DNA of 64,000 bases from NCBI GenBank assembly GCA_030272585.1, contig BSYQ01000007.1:4902001-4966000 (forward strand), in the 5' to 3' direction. The notes beneath the pieces were generated by a model. It saw only the letters and a list, made by a program, of their open reading frames with translations, was not told the DNA's origin and did no database searches. A program made the translations under genes and the position numbers. The stretch comes from Bryopsis sp. KO-2023 (taxonomy: Eukaryota; Chlorophyta; Ulvophyceae; Bryopsidales; Bryopsidaceae). Below are positions 45,259-58,821 of the stretch, in pieces; position 1 is the first letter of the stretch, and each line of letters begins with the position of its first letter.

Positions 45259-48200
45259 ATGAATACCAGCGCGCAGCAGCAAACTCTCTCGCGCCTCTGC
45301 GACTCAATCAGAACCTCAAGGGACGACCCAAATGCGGATCCCGGCGCTGTCCAGGTCGTCGAGCGCATTGCCAGCCATCTGTCGAGTGGACCCTCCACGG
45401 CGACGCCCACGAACTCCAAAGAGGTGGACCCCGTTTTGGCGCAAGTCGCTGCGCAGCGTTTGGCACTGATTCGCTTGTCGCGAAGCATGCCAATCCCGCC
45501 GAACGTGCTACAGGAGGCGACGGGGACCACGGGCTCGGGGACCCTGCTTCAGTCTGACAAACAGGTAAAGCCGCCCAATCGTCCCCTATCCGACCAAATC
45601 TCGCCTTCGGGTCCGAAACAGAAACGGTATGCAAGACTCACCTGGAGCTTCCGGGCGTCACCACAAAGACACTCGATGGATTCGCGAGATACTCCCTCGC
45701 GTTCAGTTGCAACTCGTCGAGATGCGTACCTTTGGCGAGTCCGTGGCATCTTTGCGAGTGCACCCCCAGGCGACCAGGGTTGCGAACGTAGTTCCGCGCA
45801 ACGGGACACATGTCGGAAGTTCGTTTTCAAGAATTGGACGTCGCTTGCGTAAAAATCGCGCGCGTGCAATTTTGGAGTTACACTTGTCGTGTCTGGTTGT
45901 GTCTTCGGTTGGTCAATGAATCTGTGAGTGGTGTGAGTCAATAATCCTCATTATTAATTCTTGGAATGCTATGATGAGTAGTGGAGTGCCACAGGTCCCA
46001 CCCAACATCCCCCACCCACCCACTCTTGAGGAAAAGCTTTCATTGCCTTGCATGTTCTCAGCAGGGTGTTTTTGAATCCACCATTGTTTTGGAACTGTGG
46101 CGCCAGGTGAGATTGACCTCGTGGATTTCAGAATTTTTCGATTGCATGTCGATCGCAGGATTCTTTGCTGAATGGCTATTTGGATGCACCTCGACCCCAC
46201 GGAGGGATGCCTGAAGTGCGAAAGAATATCAAAGAAGTTCTCGACCTGAAATTGGCTGTCAGGAGGCACGAGTTGGAGGGCATACCCGATGGAGTGCCAA
46301 ATGTATGATTTCCAAGTCCTTGAATTTCATTTTCCCTCAAGATTTTGTGTGACGTTGGCAAGAAAAATGCATGTGCATTTCCCCCCCTTGGTTTGATATA
46401 ATGAAAGATCGACTGTAAACCAGTCAGAACTTGTTTTGCTAGTGCAATTTGCGTAAAAATGAGGGGGGGGGGCATTCTTTCAATATTTTGGATTTGAAGA
46501 ATCAATACAAAAAGATGTCCCAATTAATAACGACCAGCACACCGAACGAGGCTTTTCGTTTGTTTTGCGCAATCGTTTGTTCCATTTCTTGAAAATAGAA
46601 AAGATAAATAAACGAAACATGAAGAAAGGGAGTTGCAAATGGAGGATCTTTGCATTTGTTTTTTTTCCTATTAATTAATGAATAAATTATCTCTGTTTCT
46701 TTTGAACTGAATAGGAGGTTCGAACAGCGACCCTAGTGGACAAGAAGAAAGTGAAGCTTGCCGCTCTCCAAAGACAGCTACGGAGATCTGTCCGGGCCGA
46801 ACAATGGCTGCAGGACAACGTCAAGATTGAAGGCTTGATGGAATGGAATCATTTGAGGAGACCAATGCCGGACAATGGACACGAGCCGATGCCGCTCTAC
46901 AGGCACTGCCCTGCGCAACCCTTGCTACAACAGCCCTTGCCCAAGGATGAGGAGAAAGAAATGGACAGGTTAGATTTTGCCAGTTGCATGTGCTGGTGAT
47001 GGATTTTTTTTTGTCTTTTGCTTGTTTTATTTTAAAAACGTAACCCCCCTGCCTCCCCTGCTCCACCTTTTTTTTCCCTCACAAATTTTCCAACCGACAC
47101 AATCTACAAAAAGGAATCCAATGATTACTTCTCAACATCTAATGCGTGTATTTTTTGTTGTTTTTTTTTGCGATTAAAAAAGTGGCCCCGATGAGTGTTA
47201 TGGTTTGAAAGGGTCTGTTTCTGTTAGATATCGACAATATGACGACAGCTTGAGGAGGCAGTCGGTGTATGGGCATGTAAACGAGCTCCGGCTGTCGGCT
47301 GCAAGGAAAGTGGTAGAAGAAGAGAAGCGTCGAAAAGAGGAGGATGATCGAATCACGAAACTGGAGCAAGAAATGAAAATGGTATTGCATTCGTTCCGAT
47401 TTTCGTTGGATTTTCCCTCCATTATTAGTAATATTTACTCATTAATATTGATGATGGTGAATGAGTCGACGGAGAGATCGATTTCTTCAATCATTTGTTC
47501 CAAGCGAGGAAATTTCTAGAAAAAAGAAATGAAGTGATAAGATTCTGCTTTAGGAGCGGCAGACTTATTTTTCGATCGCATTTGCTACAATGTTTTTTAC
47601 AATTGTTGTTTATTTTTTTTAAATGTTAAAGGTTAAAATTCTTCTGAGCTCAATAAAAACAAAAAGTAACCACTCATTATATACAAGTGATAACATTCAA
47701 TATCAATTGTATTATGCTAATTCTTATTATTAGTAATACTGTTGATTGCTTGCAGCGTGCCATTCAACAACGGCGAGCATTTTTGCAAGATGTGTTGGGG
47801 GCGGGTAGGGAAATGCGATCTTCGACGGCGAATTCCACCAGACGGAAGGCTCAACGAAACGCAGGAATTCGATCTTGGCACAATCGGGAGTTGAAAAACA
47901 TGTCCAGACAAGCGGCTGCACGTGTCAGGGCCCTCAAAGAGCATGACTACGAAAAGTACTTGGAACTTGCCAGGAATGCCAAAGACGACAGACTGAAGGA
48001 GCTGATGAAGAAAACGGATGATATCATCATCGAGCTGGGATTAAAGGTCAGCCCATCGATGCTCTCCAAAACTTTTTTGCTTCACCTCACCAAAAAAAAA
48101 CCTTAAAAAAACAGATCGATGGCCAGACGTCTGTTTCGACAAAAAAAAATATATATTTTTTTGTTTCATGGGTTTTCTTGGTGTTTTTTTTTTTTTTTGG

Positions 48201-51200
48201 TTGACCGAAGCTGGTTTTTTTAATTCGATGAAATGGAACAGGTGCAAGATCAACGGAAGGAGGCGAAGGGTGCCGATGATGCAGACCCCATCGATGAAGA
48301 GATGAACTCGTCGGATTTCGCGTCGGTGTTGAGGGGATCGAGCGACAATTCGGATCGATTCCTGCAAGGTCATCTCAATTACTACAACATGGTGCACCAC
48401 ACCAAGTAAGAAAACAAGTGATCAGCCAGTCAGCCAGCGATCAGATATTTTTTGATGAGCGTTAATTTCGATGGAGGAAAATAACACAGTACGGAAGTCA
48501 TGATGCTTTTTTTGGGGGGGAAGGTCTGCCTTTTCTTTTTACTTCTGATATCTATGTTTGGAAATTGAAATAATGAGATTGATCATTTTTTTAGATCATT
48601 TTTTCCCCTCGATCAGGAGTTTGCAACACTATGGGGAGTGGGTGGATAAGCCTCGGCTTTTTTTTTTTTCCTTTTCTTTAGAACTGTTGTGTTGTTGATG
48701 CTTCTTTGAGAAAGCACTTTTTTGTGTTGTTTTTTTTTCTGCAAAGGGAAAAAATCTCGATTCAACCAAAGATGATGGTGGGTGGGAGCATTCGCGCTTA
48801 CCAACTGGATGGACTGCGATTCCTGATATCACTTCACAACAACCGACTGAACGGTAATCCAATGCCTGCTGAATCGCCGCACGATGTTTCTGTTTTCCCT
48901 CCCCCCCTAATCTACCAGATTTTCTTTTTGAAACTGCACCTCGTTTTCCCATGAACATAAAACACATAGATTTAATCCAGGGAGTTTTTTTTTTTTTTGG
49001 TCATTCAATTTAATGAGGTCCTTCCTTTGTTTGTCGACAGGTATTCTTGCCGACGAAATGGGACTCGGAAAAACGATTCAAACAATCGCGCTGTTAGCTT
49101 ATCTCATGGAGTTCAAAGGGAATAATGGACCCCATGTCGTCATTGCTCCAAAGGTAAATTCACATTTCCCCACCTCTCACAGCCTAAGTTCTGCAATTCG
49201 AAACGCAGCCAAAAATCCCCTCTGATTTGGTCACCATGATCACGGATGTCAGACATACATAACAGAATATACATACCCCCCGAAAAAAACCATCCCAAGA
49301 AATGTGTTGATATCAGGAGGGTTTTTTGGTTGATTTCTGTGTTTTGTTTTGCTGAAGGCGGTCATCCACAATTGGGTGAGGGAGTTCGAGAAATGGGCTC
49401 CGTCGATGAAAGTCATAATGTATGATGGGACCGCCGAAGAGAGGAAATCCTACAGACAAGAATTATTGGAATGCACGTCCTTCAATGTGGTGGTCACTCA
49501 CTACGATCTCATAATCAGAGACAAAGGGCTTTTCAAAAAGGTGGGTGAGTTGATGGTCAGAAAAATATGCATATGTTTCATGACACCCTATTTTCTCTCG
49601 CATGCATGTGTGGCGGATCATCTGTTCGAAAACACAATCGTCAGGGTTTTTTTGGGGGGGAATTTGGCTCCAATTTTCCCATTTTTTTCAGCTGTTTTTT
49701 AAACCATTCAACGCTCCCGCAGCCTGTCTGACCGAATCCTTGGCCAGTGCTGCGCTATTATTATTATTTTTTTTTTTCCCCATCAACATTTTTTTTTTGA
49801 GTTTTAGTGAACGATATTTCGCATGCACACGTTCAGATTCAATGGGAGCATCTGGTGGTGGACGAAGGCCATCGATTGAAGAACGCCGAAAGCAAGCTTT
49901 TCGAAATCTTGAGGGACCAAAGGTGTCGATGCCGGCTGTTGCTGACGGGTACTCCGATTCAAAACTCGCTGAAGGAACTGTGGGCTCTTCTCAATTTCCT
50001 GCTTCCGAAAGTGTTCCACTCGGCTGAGAGTTTTGATGAATGGTTTGCATCGCCTTTCAAGGTAGGATTCCATCTGGTCAAAAGCTTGAGAAAAAACAAA
50101 AAACGAACCCTTTGTGTGTGTGTTAATCCATTTGCTTCACATCAACATTCAAAGCAAAAGCTCGTGTCCACAACTAGTTTATGTCAAGTCCTTTGTGTGC
50201 ATGTGAATAAAACCAGAAAGATTCCTATGTTATATTTTTGGAGCCTTGTTTGCTCCGAATTTACCCAACAGGAAAGGTTGACATAAAAAGGCATATTTTT
50301 CTCCCTGGACAAATAAATAGATTTAAAAAAGAACTGGGTGTGGAGGAGGGTGGGTGCCTTGTGCAATTCTTGGCCTAGGGTTCAACCGTCATTTACGTTT
50401 TTGTTTTTCAGGGCGCTCGGGAAGATGTGTCATCCCAACTGATGGACGAGGAGCAGCTGCTGGTAATCAACAGACTCCATCAGGTACGCAGTCTACATAG
50501 ACAGACATAGACAGACAGAAATCTTGCTTGCAAAATTTTCTGCAATGTTTTGGATTCCAGGTTTGAGGGAGATTATTTTATTATTATTATTATTTTGGGG
50601 GGGTTCACTGTTTGTTGCTATCTTCTTGCAGGTCATTCGTCCCTTCATGCTCCGTCGAACAAAGAAAGAAGTGGAAAAAGAATTGCCCTCAAAAATCGAA
50701 CGAAGCATCAAATGTGATTTGTCTGCCTGGCAGAGAGTTTACTACAGTCAAATATCCGAAAAGGTAGGGTCGTTTCAACCATGATTTATTTTTTATTTTG
50801 TTGCAACCCGATCATTCTTCCTTCTCTTGAAAATGTATTCGGCAGAATCGCCCCCACCCCCATGAAGATGCGTCAGGGGAGACGAAAAAATTATTAAGAA
50901 AAAAAGCATAAACAGAAAAATGCTAGGTCGTTAAGCACGAACGAAAGCGAGTAAGAATTTAAGAATTCCCTGTTGTTGTTTTTCCCTCATCCCAATCGTT
51001 TTCTTGGGAAACGCCAGCAATGCGTCCTGTGAAGCTGTCTGTGTGTTGAGCACTCTATTTTTGGATATCCTGCAGGCCCAGGTACGAAGGGACGGAAAAG
51101 TTCGTCACTTAAACAACATCAGCATGCACATGCGAAAGGCATGCAACCATCCTTATCTGTTTCTAGATCGAAGCCAACACCATCCATCAGACCCTGAAGA

Positions 51201-54200
51201 ACTAGTCAGGGCATCAGGAAAACTCGAGTTGCTTGACAGAATTTTACCGAAACTCAAAAAAGCAGGTGTGTTGTTTGTTTGAGACGAACGGTGGATTTCG
51301 ATTTTGCATTGTGAACCTGATTTGTTATGATTTGTGAGGGGGTATGCTATAAATATCGTGGTGGATCTTTTTTAGACTTGCTTTTGGATTTTAAGACTTA
51401 CATTTGAAAAACAGCTGACAACAGGGGTTTTTTTTTCGACTCCGATTTTTAATTTTTGTTAAACTGCTGTCTCGACAGGGCATCGAGTCCTGTTGTTTTC
51501 CCAAATGACCTCTGCCTTAAACGTGATCGAAGAATTTCTCGAAATGCGAGGGATGAATTATCTAAGGTTGGTTGAATTCGCAAAGCGGAGATTTGTGCTA
51601 TGGCCATTTATGGGTAGTCTAATCATCTATTTTTGGGGGAATAAGTGGCCTGCGTTTTTTTGGTTTTCTTTGAGTAACCCAATATGCTGTGGTGGTTGTA
51701 TACTTCGTGGAAAACAAAATATTCTTTATTGAGCTTTCCCCCCCCCTCAAATTCAGCAAACCAAATGAACAAGAAAACTGAAACTGAAAAACTAGAAGCA
51801 CGATCAATGAATCACAACAATTTCCTCAAGATTTTCCAGCTGGCTTGGCAGTTGAACAGGGGGTTTTGGGATTTTTATTCTTCTTGACCATGCGTACGAG
51901 TTGGTTTTTTGCGTTGTACGTATTCAGGCTGGATGGAACCACAAAAACTGATGATAGGCGAACGATGTTGGATGATTTTAACGAAGAAAATTCACCCTAC
52001 TTCATATTCATGCTTTCCACTCGAGCGGGTGGCCTGGGATTGAATCTCCAAACTGCAGACACAGTCATTATGTTCGACAGTGATTGGAATCCAGCGGTGA
52101 GCTGGACCAGCCCCCGACACCCCATCTCATAATTGTACTTTTCTTTCTGGTTTTCCGAAATGATGGGCGACTATTATTTAAAAATACTTATAAAAAAAGG
52201 CTAATGGTTTGCTTGATTTTATGCGTTTCTTGCCGTACAGATGGACCTCCAAGCTGAAGACAGGGCGCATCGTATCGGCCAAAAGCGCGATGTGCTGGTT
52301 ATCGTTTTGGTTTGTGCAGGTAGAGGACTTTTGCTTCTTGTTTTTTCATCATAATTTTTTATGTTGGTATAAAATTCAAAGAATTTTGGGTGTTTTTGCT
52401 TTTTTGTTTGATTTTTCTTGCAGGCACAATAGAGGAGGTCATTCAGGAACGCGCGTTTCAGAAAAGGGAGCTGGATGCAAAAGTTATCCAAGCAGGGATG
52501 TTCAATGACAAGAGCACCCACAGTGAACGACAACAGGTAATATATTTTCCTTTACACATTCGCTTGTCTTTATTCATTTTTAATTTTATTTTCATTATTT
52601 TCATCTGCCCAACCCAGGTTCATTCCAATAACCTCCCCGAAATGAGCATATGGCCGTTTGTGTTGAGGAGGGTGGGGGGAAGGGGGGTACTAACCAGCAA
52701 AAAAGATGTAAAAAAGCCAATACATACGTACATACATAGCAACCAGCATGACAGAGTGCTTACTAATATTTGCTGGGATATGGCTCTACCAACCCCTGCA
52801 TCATATGTGACAGGGGCCAACGCTTGAATGGTTAGGAGTTTTGTGGAAAAAGTAAATCGAAGTTCAAAATTTTCAGGGTTATGTGTGTGTTTTTTTATTT
52901 TTTAGGCTTTGAAGATGATTTTATCGAGAGGAGAGGATTTTGTCGGGGGAGATGTGCCGACAGAAATAGAGGTGAACGAGCTGATTGCCAGAAACCGAGA
53001 TGAATTCATGCTGTTTGAGGAAATGGATGAGGAGCGTAGGAATTTGGAGGGTGGAAAGCCTCGGCTAATGACCATGGAGGAGGTGCCATCTTGGGTGTTG
53101 GAGGAGGATGAATCAGAAGCCAAGGTATTTTGAGGGAAAAAAAAGCTCCTTCTGAAAGCAAGAAAATTTTAAGTTGAGGAAAAGTTGCAGCTTTTGTAAG
53201 AGAAAGACTGTTTGAAAAGTTGGTGTATTTTTGTGTATTCGTGCCCATTTTTTTTTCTCCTTATATATCGAGTGACATGATTGTAGCTCGACCGAATGAC
53301 AGTCTCAAGGGAACGCCAACCCATGTTGTAGGGACTGGTGAAAAAGGAATCGTTTTTTTACCTTTTTTTTACTGAGCGAATCGAAAATTGTTAATTTCTT
53401 CTTTTTCCTTTTTTTTTGATTTTTTTTTTCTTTTAATCCAGGAGCAGTCGGAGCCTTCAGAGGAAGAAAATGGAGTGAGAAAGAGACGGCGAAGGAAAAT
53501 CACTAGGATTTCTTATGCCCAGAGTTCGCATTCGCTGTCATCATCTCAAGAATCGAGCGATGAAGAAGTATGTTTCTCTTTTTTCTTCTTTTCTTCTTTT
53601 TATTCAGGGTGGGGGGGGGCAGAAAAACCATCCGTTCATCGTCTTGGATTTTATTTTTCAATGAAAAAAATATGATACCTCCCATATCCCTCAATAGCGA
53701 TCGTGCTTGCAGCCTCGATGTCATACGTTTGGGAAGAAAAATCCAATGCAAATTTTTGATGGGCATGTTTAAAGATGTACATAGTCTTGATAAGCTGATT
53801 TGTTGTGGCGTCAGATGGAGGAGTCGGTCCCTCCGAAGCAGGGCATCAAGCGGCCGGTGCCAGACGGCAGAGAGTCCTATGATGATGATGAAGCTTCCCC
53901 GTCAAAGATGCAACGAATCTCCGAGACTGTGAGGTAACTCCTTTTCATCATTTCTTCTTCCCAAACGAGAAGAGAAAATTTCAAATGGAGATTTGTTTGG
54001 GGATGCACCTTCACCTCATGCTTCCAACATCCAACCCCCCCTGTCATTTTTTTTGTATTTTTTCCCCTCGAATAATGAAAGAGAAGAAACTAAAAGAAAA
54101 GAAACTGGAGAAGACAAAAATCTGTATATTTTCATGCTTTTTTGAAAAATGAAAAATTTATAATCGGGTGTTTTTCTGGGAATTTGTGTCAGGATGGGGT

Positions 54201-54364
54201 TGAAGGCGAAGCGAGGCAGGGGTCGGGGCAGGGGCAGGGGTAGAGGTAGGGGCAGAGGTGGTGCGAAAACAGCCACCGAAAATGGCGATGGAGAAAAGTC
54301 CGTTGGAAAAAAATCTTCGAAAGGAAGTCGACGGGGAAGAGGTGGAAAAAAGCTGAGCGAATAG
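45259..54364 (+). CDS. SNF2-subfamily chromatin remodelling ATPase, 21 exons
   Basis: Exons: 45259-45564, 46159-46302, 46715-46968, 47228-47381, 47756-48046, 48242-48405, 48747-48853, 49041-49153, 49358-49540, 49837-50061, 50412-50483, 50632-50763, 51076-51265, 51479-51566, 51928-52096, 52241-52319, 52424-52536, 52906-53124, 53442-53567, 53815-53933 and 54193-54364; 1,139 residues. This is the motor of SWI/SNF (BAF/RSC-type) complexes. The N-terminal motif [12 protein letters not shown] matches the SNF2/BRM element before the HSA domain, and a charged HSA-like helix follows (about 250-330). Helicase motifs: DEMGLGKT (about 480), DEGH (about 580), [20 protein letters not shown] and [11 protein letters not shown] (about 870). 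A SnAC-like segment (about 930-1000) supports the SNF2/BRM subfamily. No bromodomain follows; the C-terminus is a run of alternating Arg-Gly, which may bind nucleic acid. Intron 1 contains a 96-codon open stretch that I could not place. Confidence 0.93.
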
Positions 54365-54817
54365 AGATTTCTTTTCTTTTCTTTTTTTGTAAAACAAAAC
54401 AATGAAGGAAAGCATGGGCTAATGATGGGGGAGGGGGAAATGGGTCGAATGAAGAATCCAAAAAGAACAAAAAAAACAGCAGCAGAAGCAGCAGCAGCAC
54501 AAAAGGAAAAAAACAACGTAGATATTTGGGATGACAGAAATTTCAAAAAAATGGATGTGGATTTTTTTTTAATAAACTTTTTTTTTTTCTCGTTCACTTT
54601 TTCTTCTTGTTTGGGTTTCAAATATTTTTCGAGTCGACGGAGAGCTTGTCGATCAAGGGGTGGTAGAATGTGATATTTGGATATGCATACGGTTAGCTTC
54701 GGGGCAAAGGGGTGGGATAGGGGGTGGGGGGTTGGAAGGTAAAGGGTTCGAGGATGATGAGAATTGTTTAATGTCTATTTTTTCATATTAATCCAGCAGT
54801 GGGTGCGAGTCTCAAAA

Positions 54818-55205
54818 ATGAACAACATGCACCCTCCGGGTGGGGGAGCCGCTCGGTCCATCAACAAGAAATCTCTTCTTAAACAAAATCGAGAGCAAAA
54901 ACCACCGAATGTGAGTGGTCAAACAAAAAAAGGGGTTCCAAAATCCGTTTCTTTTTTTATGCGATATAAAGGTTGGAATTGCTGCAAAATTTGGCTTAGA
55001 TTGTCCGTCGCAACGTGAGGCATGGATTGTCAGCTTGGCGCCCCTTTCTGGAGGTCCCCCAGAGTGCGAATTCATCCACCCATGTGCTGTTGCCATACAC
55101 ATTTCCAGACTCTTCGGGATGTCTGACCAGCTCCCCTCTGGTGCCACATTTTCCTCGAGGGATTTCTCGCCCAGTTCGCTGGTGGTCGAGGAGGTCCCTC
55201 CTTAA
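54818..55205 (+). CDS. Possible small two-exon gene, unrecognised
   Basis: A candidate reads from ATG 54818 to a GTGAGT donor at 54911 and resumes after ATATAAAG at 54972 in the same phase, ending at a TAA at 55205 (108 residues). The exon is preceded by an AATCCAG acceptor (54796), so a 5' UTR intron is possible. The peptide begins MNNMHPPGGGAARS and has no motif I recognise. The opposite strand is also open over part of this stretch, and the 61-bp intron is very short for this genome. Chance is a serious alternative, as is the remnant of an older gene. Confidence 0.3.
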
Positions 55206-58200
55206 ACTTCCCTGCATGAAGCGTGATCTAACACCACCACAAAGCGACATTGGCCGAGATTTTCTCAGGATCAGGGGTTTTCAATTCTTGCCATGCCATG
55301 ACAAAATACTCTGCTTAAGAAGACACCATTCCATGCTGGTTGCTGGCACCTCACCTATCCACAGGAGGATACATCAATGGGTTGGATTCCTTTGCCAACT
55401 TCGGTGCTATGATGTACATATCCCCATTCGTCGTGTCGAAATGGGCGCCGAACTCATCTTTCTTGTGCCTGCCTCCAACACCAATCAGCCCAACCTTGAT
55501 CAGCCCCGCTGGCAAAACGTCCGAACATTGGGTTGATTGAGTGTCGATTTCTCGGCTTACCGGGGAAGCGTCTGACCAAATCCTTCGAGTGGGTGTTGCC
55601 GCTTTGTGGTTCTGTTTGCATGTATCGTTTTTGAAAGAGATTTTGTGGTCAGCATGCTTGGCTTCCGTACTGGCAATTGTACCTCATGGAGGTGGCTGTC
55701 TGCCTCGAGTTTTGTGGTGGAGTAATGGCGAGAATGCATGGGGTCACCCTTTGATTCAGTTTGAAACATCGTTTAGGGATCAGAAAAGGGCTAGCAGTGT
55801 AAAGAACGAAAGAAAGACAATCAAACCTGACTGCCGAGGAGCAGGGAAGTTTACCTCAAGGAAATCTTGTGGAATGGTTCTGGTGGTGGCCGGCTTTTTG
55901 TGCCGTTGCAGTCTTGGAGTTTTCCCGAAAGGATATTGGCCTTGAACCGTGTTGAAGCCTTTTTTCGACAAACAACAGAATCAGAGTTAAGTTTCAACCG
56001 CTTGAGAACTCCACCCCAGATGGCCTTCACATATAACTGTGGTATCAGCTCATTTTAATATATTTGGAAATGCTTAGTTTAATTGATTATGCTTCGATTA
56101 ATTGTTAATTCATGCATTTTTCTTAAACAAAATAAAAAGCTCACTCCATCTTGACATTTCTTTTGCCATTTTTTCATATCCAGAAAATTCAATACCTGAC
56201 AGAACTCAAAAAATATCAACCTGTGTTCTTTCTTGTCAATGATTGCTGGGAGAACAACATGATTGCAACATGTATGTAGCTCGACTCACCCACCACCGCA
56301 TCACAGTCAGACTCATAGGGCCGAACGATCCTGTCGTCTAGCCTCGTTTCGAATTGATCTTTTTTGCACCTCTGAATTCGATCCTCCCACCAATTATCTG
56401 TGCAAAGCATAAAGGAAAAAATGATCTGTCAAAAAATCAACACTGGAGCCATACCAAGAGATATCCTCAACCTTATTCAAAGGTTTGGAAAAAACAGTCG
56501 GGCAGACCTTATGATATCTGTGGTTTTCGGTGACCAACCCCCCACATCAAAACATTTGTTTCAAATGTAGATATCACATAAAAAAACAATAAGCCATATT
56601 TGAGAGTGTGTAGACAGATGCCACACGATACCCAGACAACCCAGGCAGTTGGGCCCATATTACTCATCAGGCTTCCAACCTCGATTCAATGCACTTGAAA
56701 CAAAGAGTGCATTCCTTATCATACCATTCATTGTTGAATTGGAGAATGAGCGAATCTGTGCTGGCGGCATCGGTCGTCCAGAACACAGCGCCATTGTGTG
56801 CGTACCTACTCATTTTAAAATTTCTTTAAGACATATTTTTCCCTTGGCTCTGTGCAGACCCTCAACATGAGTACTTCTGATCCTCTGATTTTCAAGATAA
56901 ATGTTTAAATGGGCAGGAGGATTGTGAACTTCACTCTTGTTGCTACAAGCTCAACAGCAAGAGAGGGTGGCTGGGTCCTATTTTCGTGTGTAGATTTTCA
57001 TATTCTTGTAATTGGTGAGAATGATCGATGAGTGGGGTTGAATCAATCGTGAACGCCAGACTACCTCGTGGGTCAGAATACCTGTGGGGAGCTATTTATG
57101 TCCTGAACAAAGGATTCTGATTATCGTGGAACGTCTCGGTGGCTACACAAGGATTTCCTTTTTTTGTTTGAATGGGGGAAAAATGCTTTGTTTGGCTCGT
57201 TTTTGGGTGGCTGGTTGACCGTGTGGTAAAGTCAGCGTTCAGCAGAGATGGATGGGGGCCTCATGGACAGGAATGCTCAGAAATCATTGCGGGGGAAGAA
57301 AATCCTGCGGAGGGAGGAGTCCGATCGAAACACGATGCTACACTCTCTTGAGAGCATATTTCTTTTTCATTCTCTGAAAATATTGTGGAGCCCTGAATTC
57401 TGACTGACATGAATCTTCTTCTGGCAAAAATTGCCAAAGACTTCCTCACAACACAGACACTGCCTTTTTACATATTGCCATTGATTACAGGTCTGTTATG
57501 TATAGTACAAACGTCCAACCCACCACCGTTTTTGTTGAACTTTTTTCGACCTGTAATTCTTCCGACACAAATAATAATATTTCTACCAGATTTATGACCA
57601 ATGATGATAAGCCTTTTTTTGTCGCTTTCCCCTTCCTTTTTTTCTTGCAGGCATTTGGCCTAACCCTCCACTAATTCAGGGTTTTTTTCACAGCATTTCC
57701 TCTGTTACAGTAACAAATCCCCAATGCCCTCCATAGCACGAATCAATAATCTCAAAGGTTTTTTGTTAAGTTCTTTTTTTTTTTCCTCGAAGAATCACAT
57801 TCCGCTTACTAAGACTACAAACTTTTCAACAGACACGAACTCGGTCGGCATCTAAATTTATATATATTACTAAACGAGGGCTTTCCCCTCCTCCTCTTTC
57901 CTCCGCTACTCAAAGGAAAAAGAAAAAAAGGAAAAAAAGAAAAAAAGTATTTCAAAACGCATACGCTACAGATGTGTGTATTTTTAATATATCACAAATT
58001 CCAGCAACAGGTTTTCTCATAGAAAAACCCCCCGAGGTGAAACTCGACCTGACAGAAAAGCATGGGCTACACACAACCCCAAAAGATGTCAGTTTTTAGA
58101 CTCCATTTTTTTTTCCAACCGTAGACTTTGACAATTTTTTTGGCCTTATTTTTCTTCTACCATTTTTCTTCTACCATATGCAAACCAAATGGTGGAAGGA

Positions 58201-58821
58201 AGGAAAAAAAAAACTGAGGAAGTCGCCAGTCGAGATGCAGAGGGGTTTTCTTTCTTGTTCTTGTTCTTTTTTTTTTTTTTGCTTAAGAAAAAATCAATCA
58301 TCGTTTGTTGCTCTAGAGAAACCAAAAAAAAAAGGGTAAAAAAATACGAAAAAAACCCCTTCTTTTCATGTGTTCGGCAACTTGGGCTTTTTTTTTTCCT
58401 TTCCCCTCTTCCCTTTCCCATTCGGATTTTTAATCGCACCCCTATTTCTTTTTTAAACCGAAAAAAAATAAATATGTATATATATATATATTCCAAGAGC
58501 ACCAAGCCCTTCAACGATTTCGATCGAAGAAAAAATAATGCTCAACAAAACAAGATTCAAAAAAGAAGCATAGGGGGCCAAAAATTCTTGTTCATCTTTC
58601 ATATCTTGTTTCTTTTCCCTCCTTGTCTTTTACACCCCCCCCCCCCCCCCAACCTTTTTTTTCCCCTGCCGATGGGAGAAAAAAACACAACCCATTTCTC
58701 TGTATAGTTTTCAACACAGTAAATAAATTCAGAGATAAAAAAAAGCCACCCCCCAAAATAAGAACATCCAACAACACCTTCATCAATACCACATAACGCC
58801 AGAGACAAAAAAAAATACCCA
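55206..58821. other. Large intergenic region, no supported gene
   Basis: This 3.6-kb stretch lies between the possible small gene and the TCP11 stop codon. Frames at 55340-55540 and 55541-55945 (plus) look protein-like but I found no start/splice chain or motif, so they may be decayed coding sequence. From about 57.6 kb it becomes rich in A and T runs, with a TA microsatellite (58474-58491) and a C16 run (58635-58650). Confidence 0.4.
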
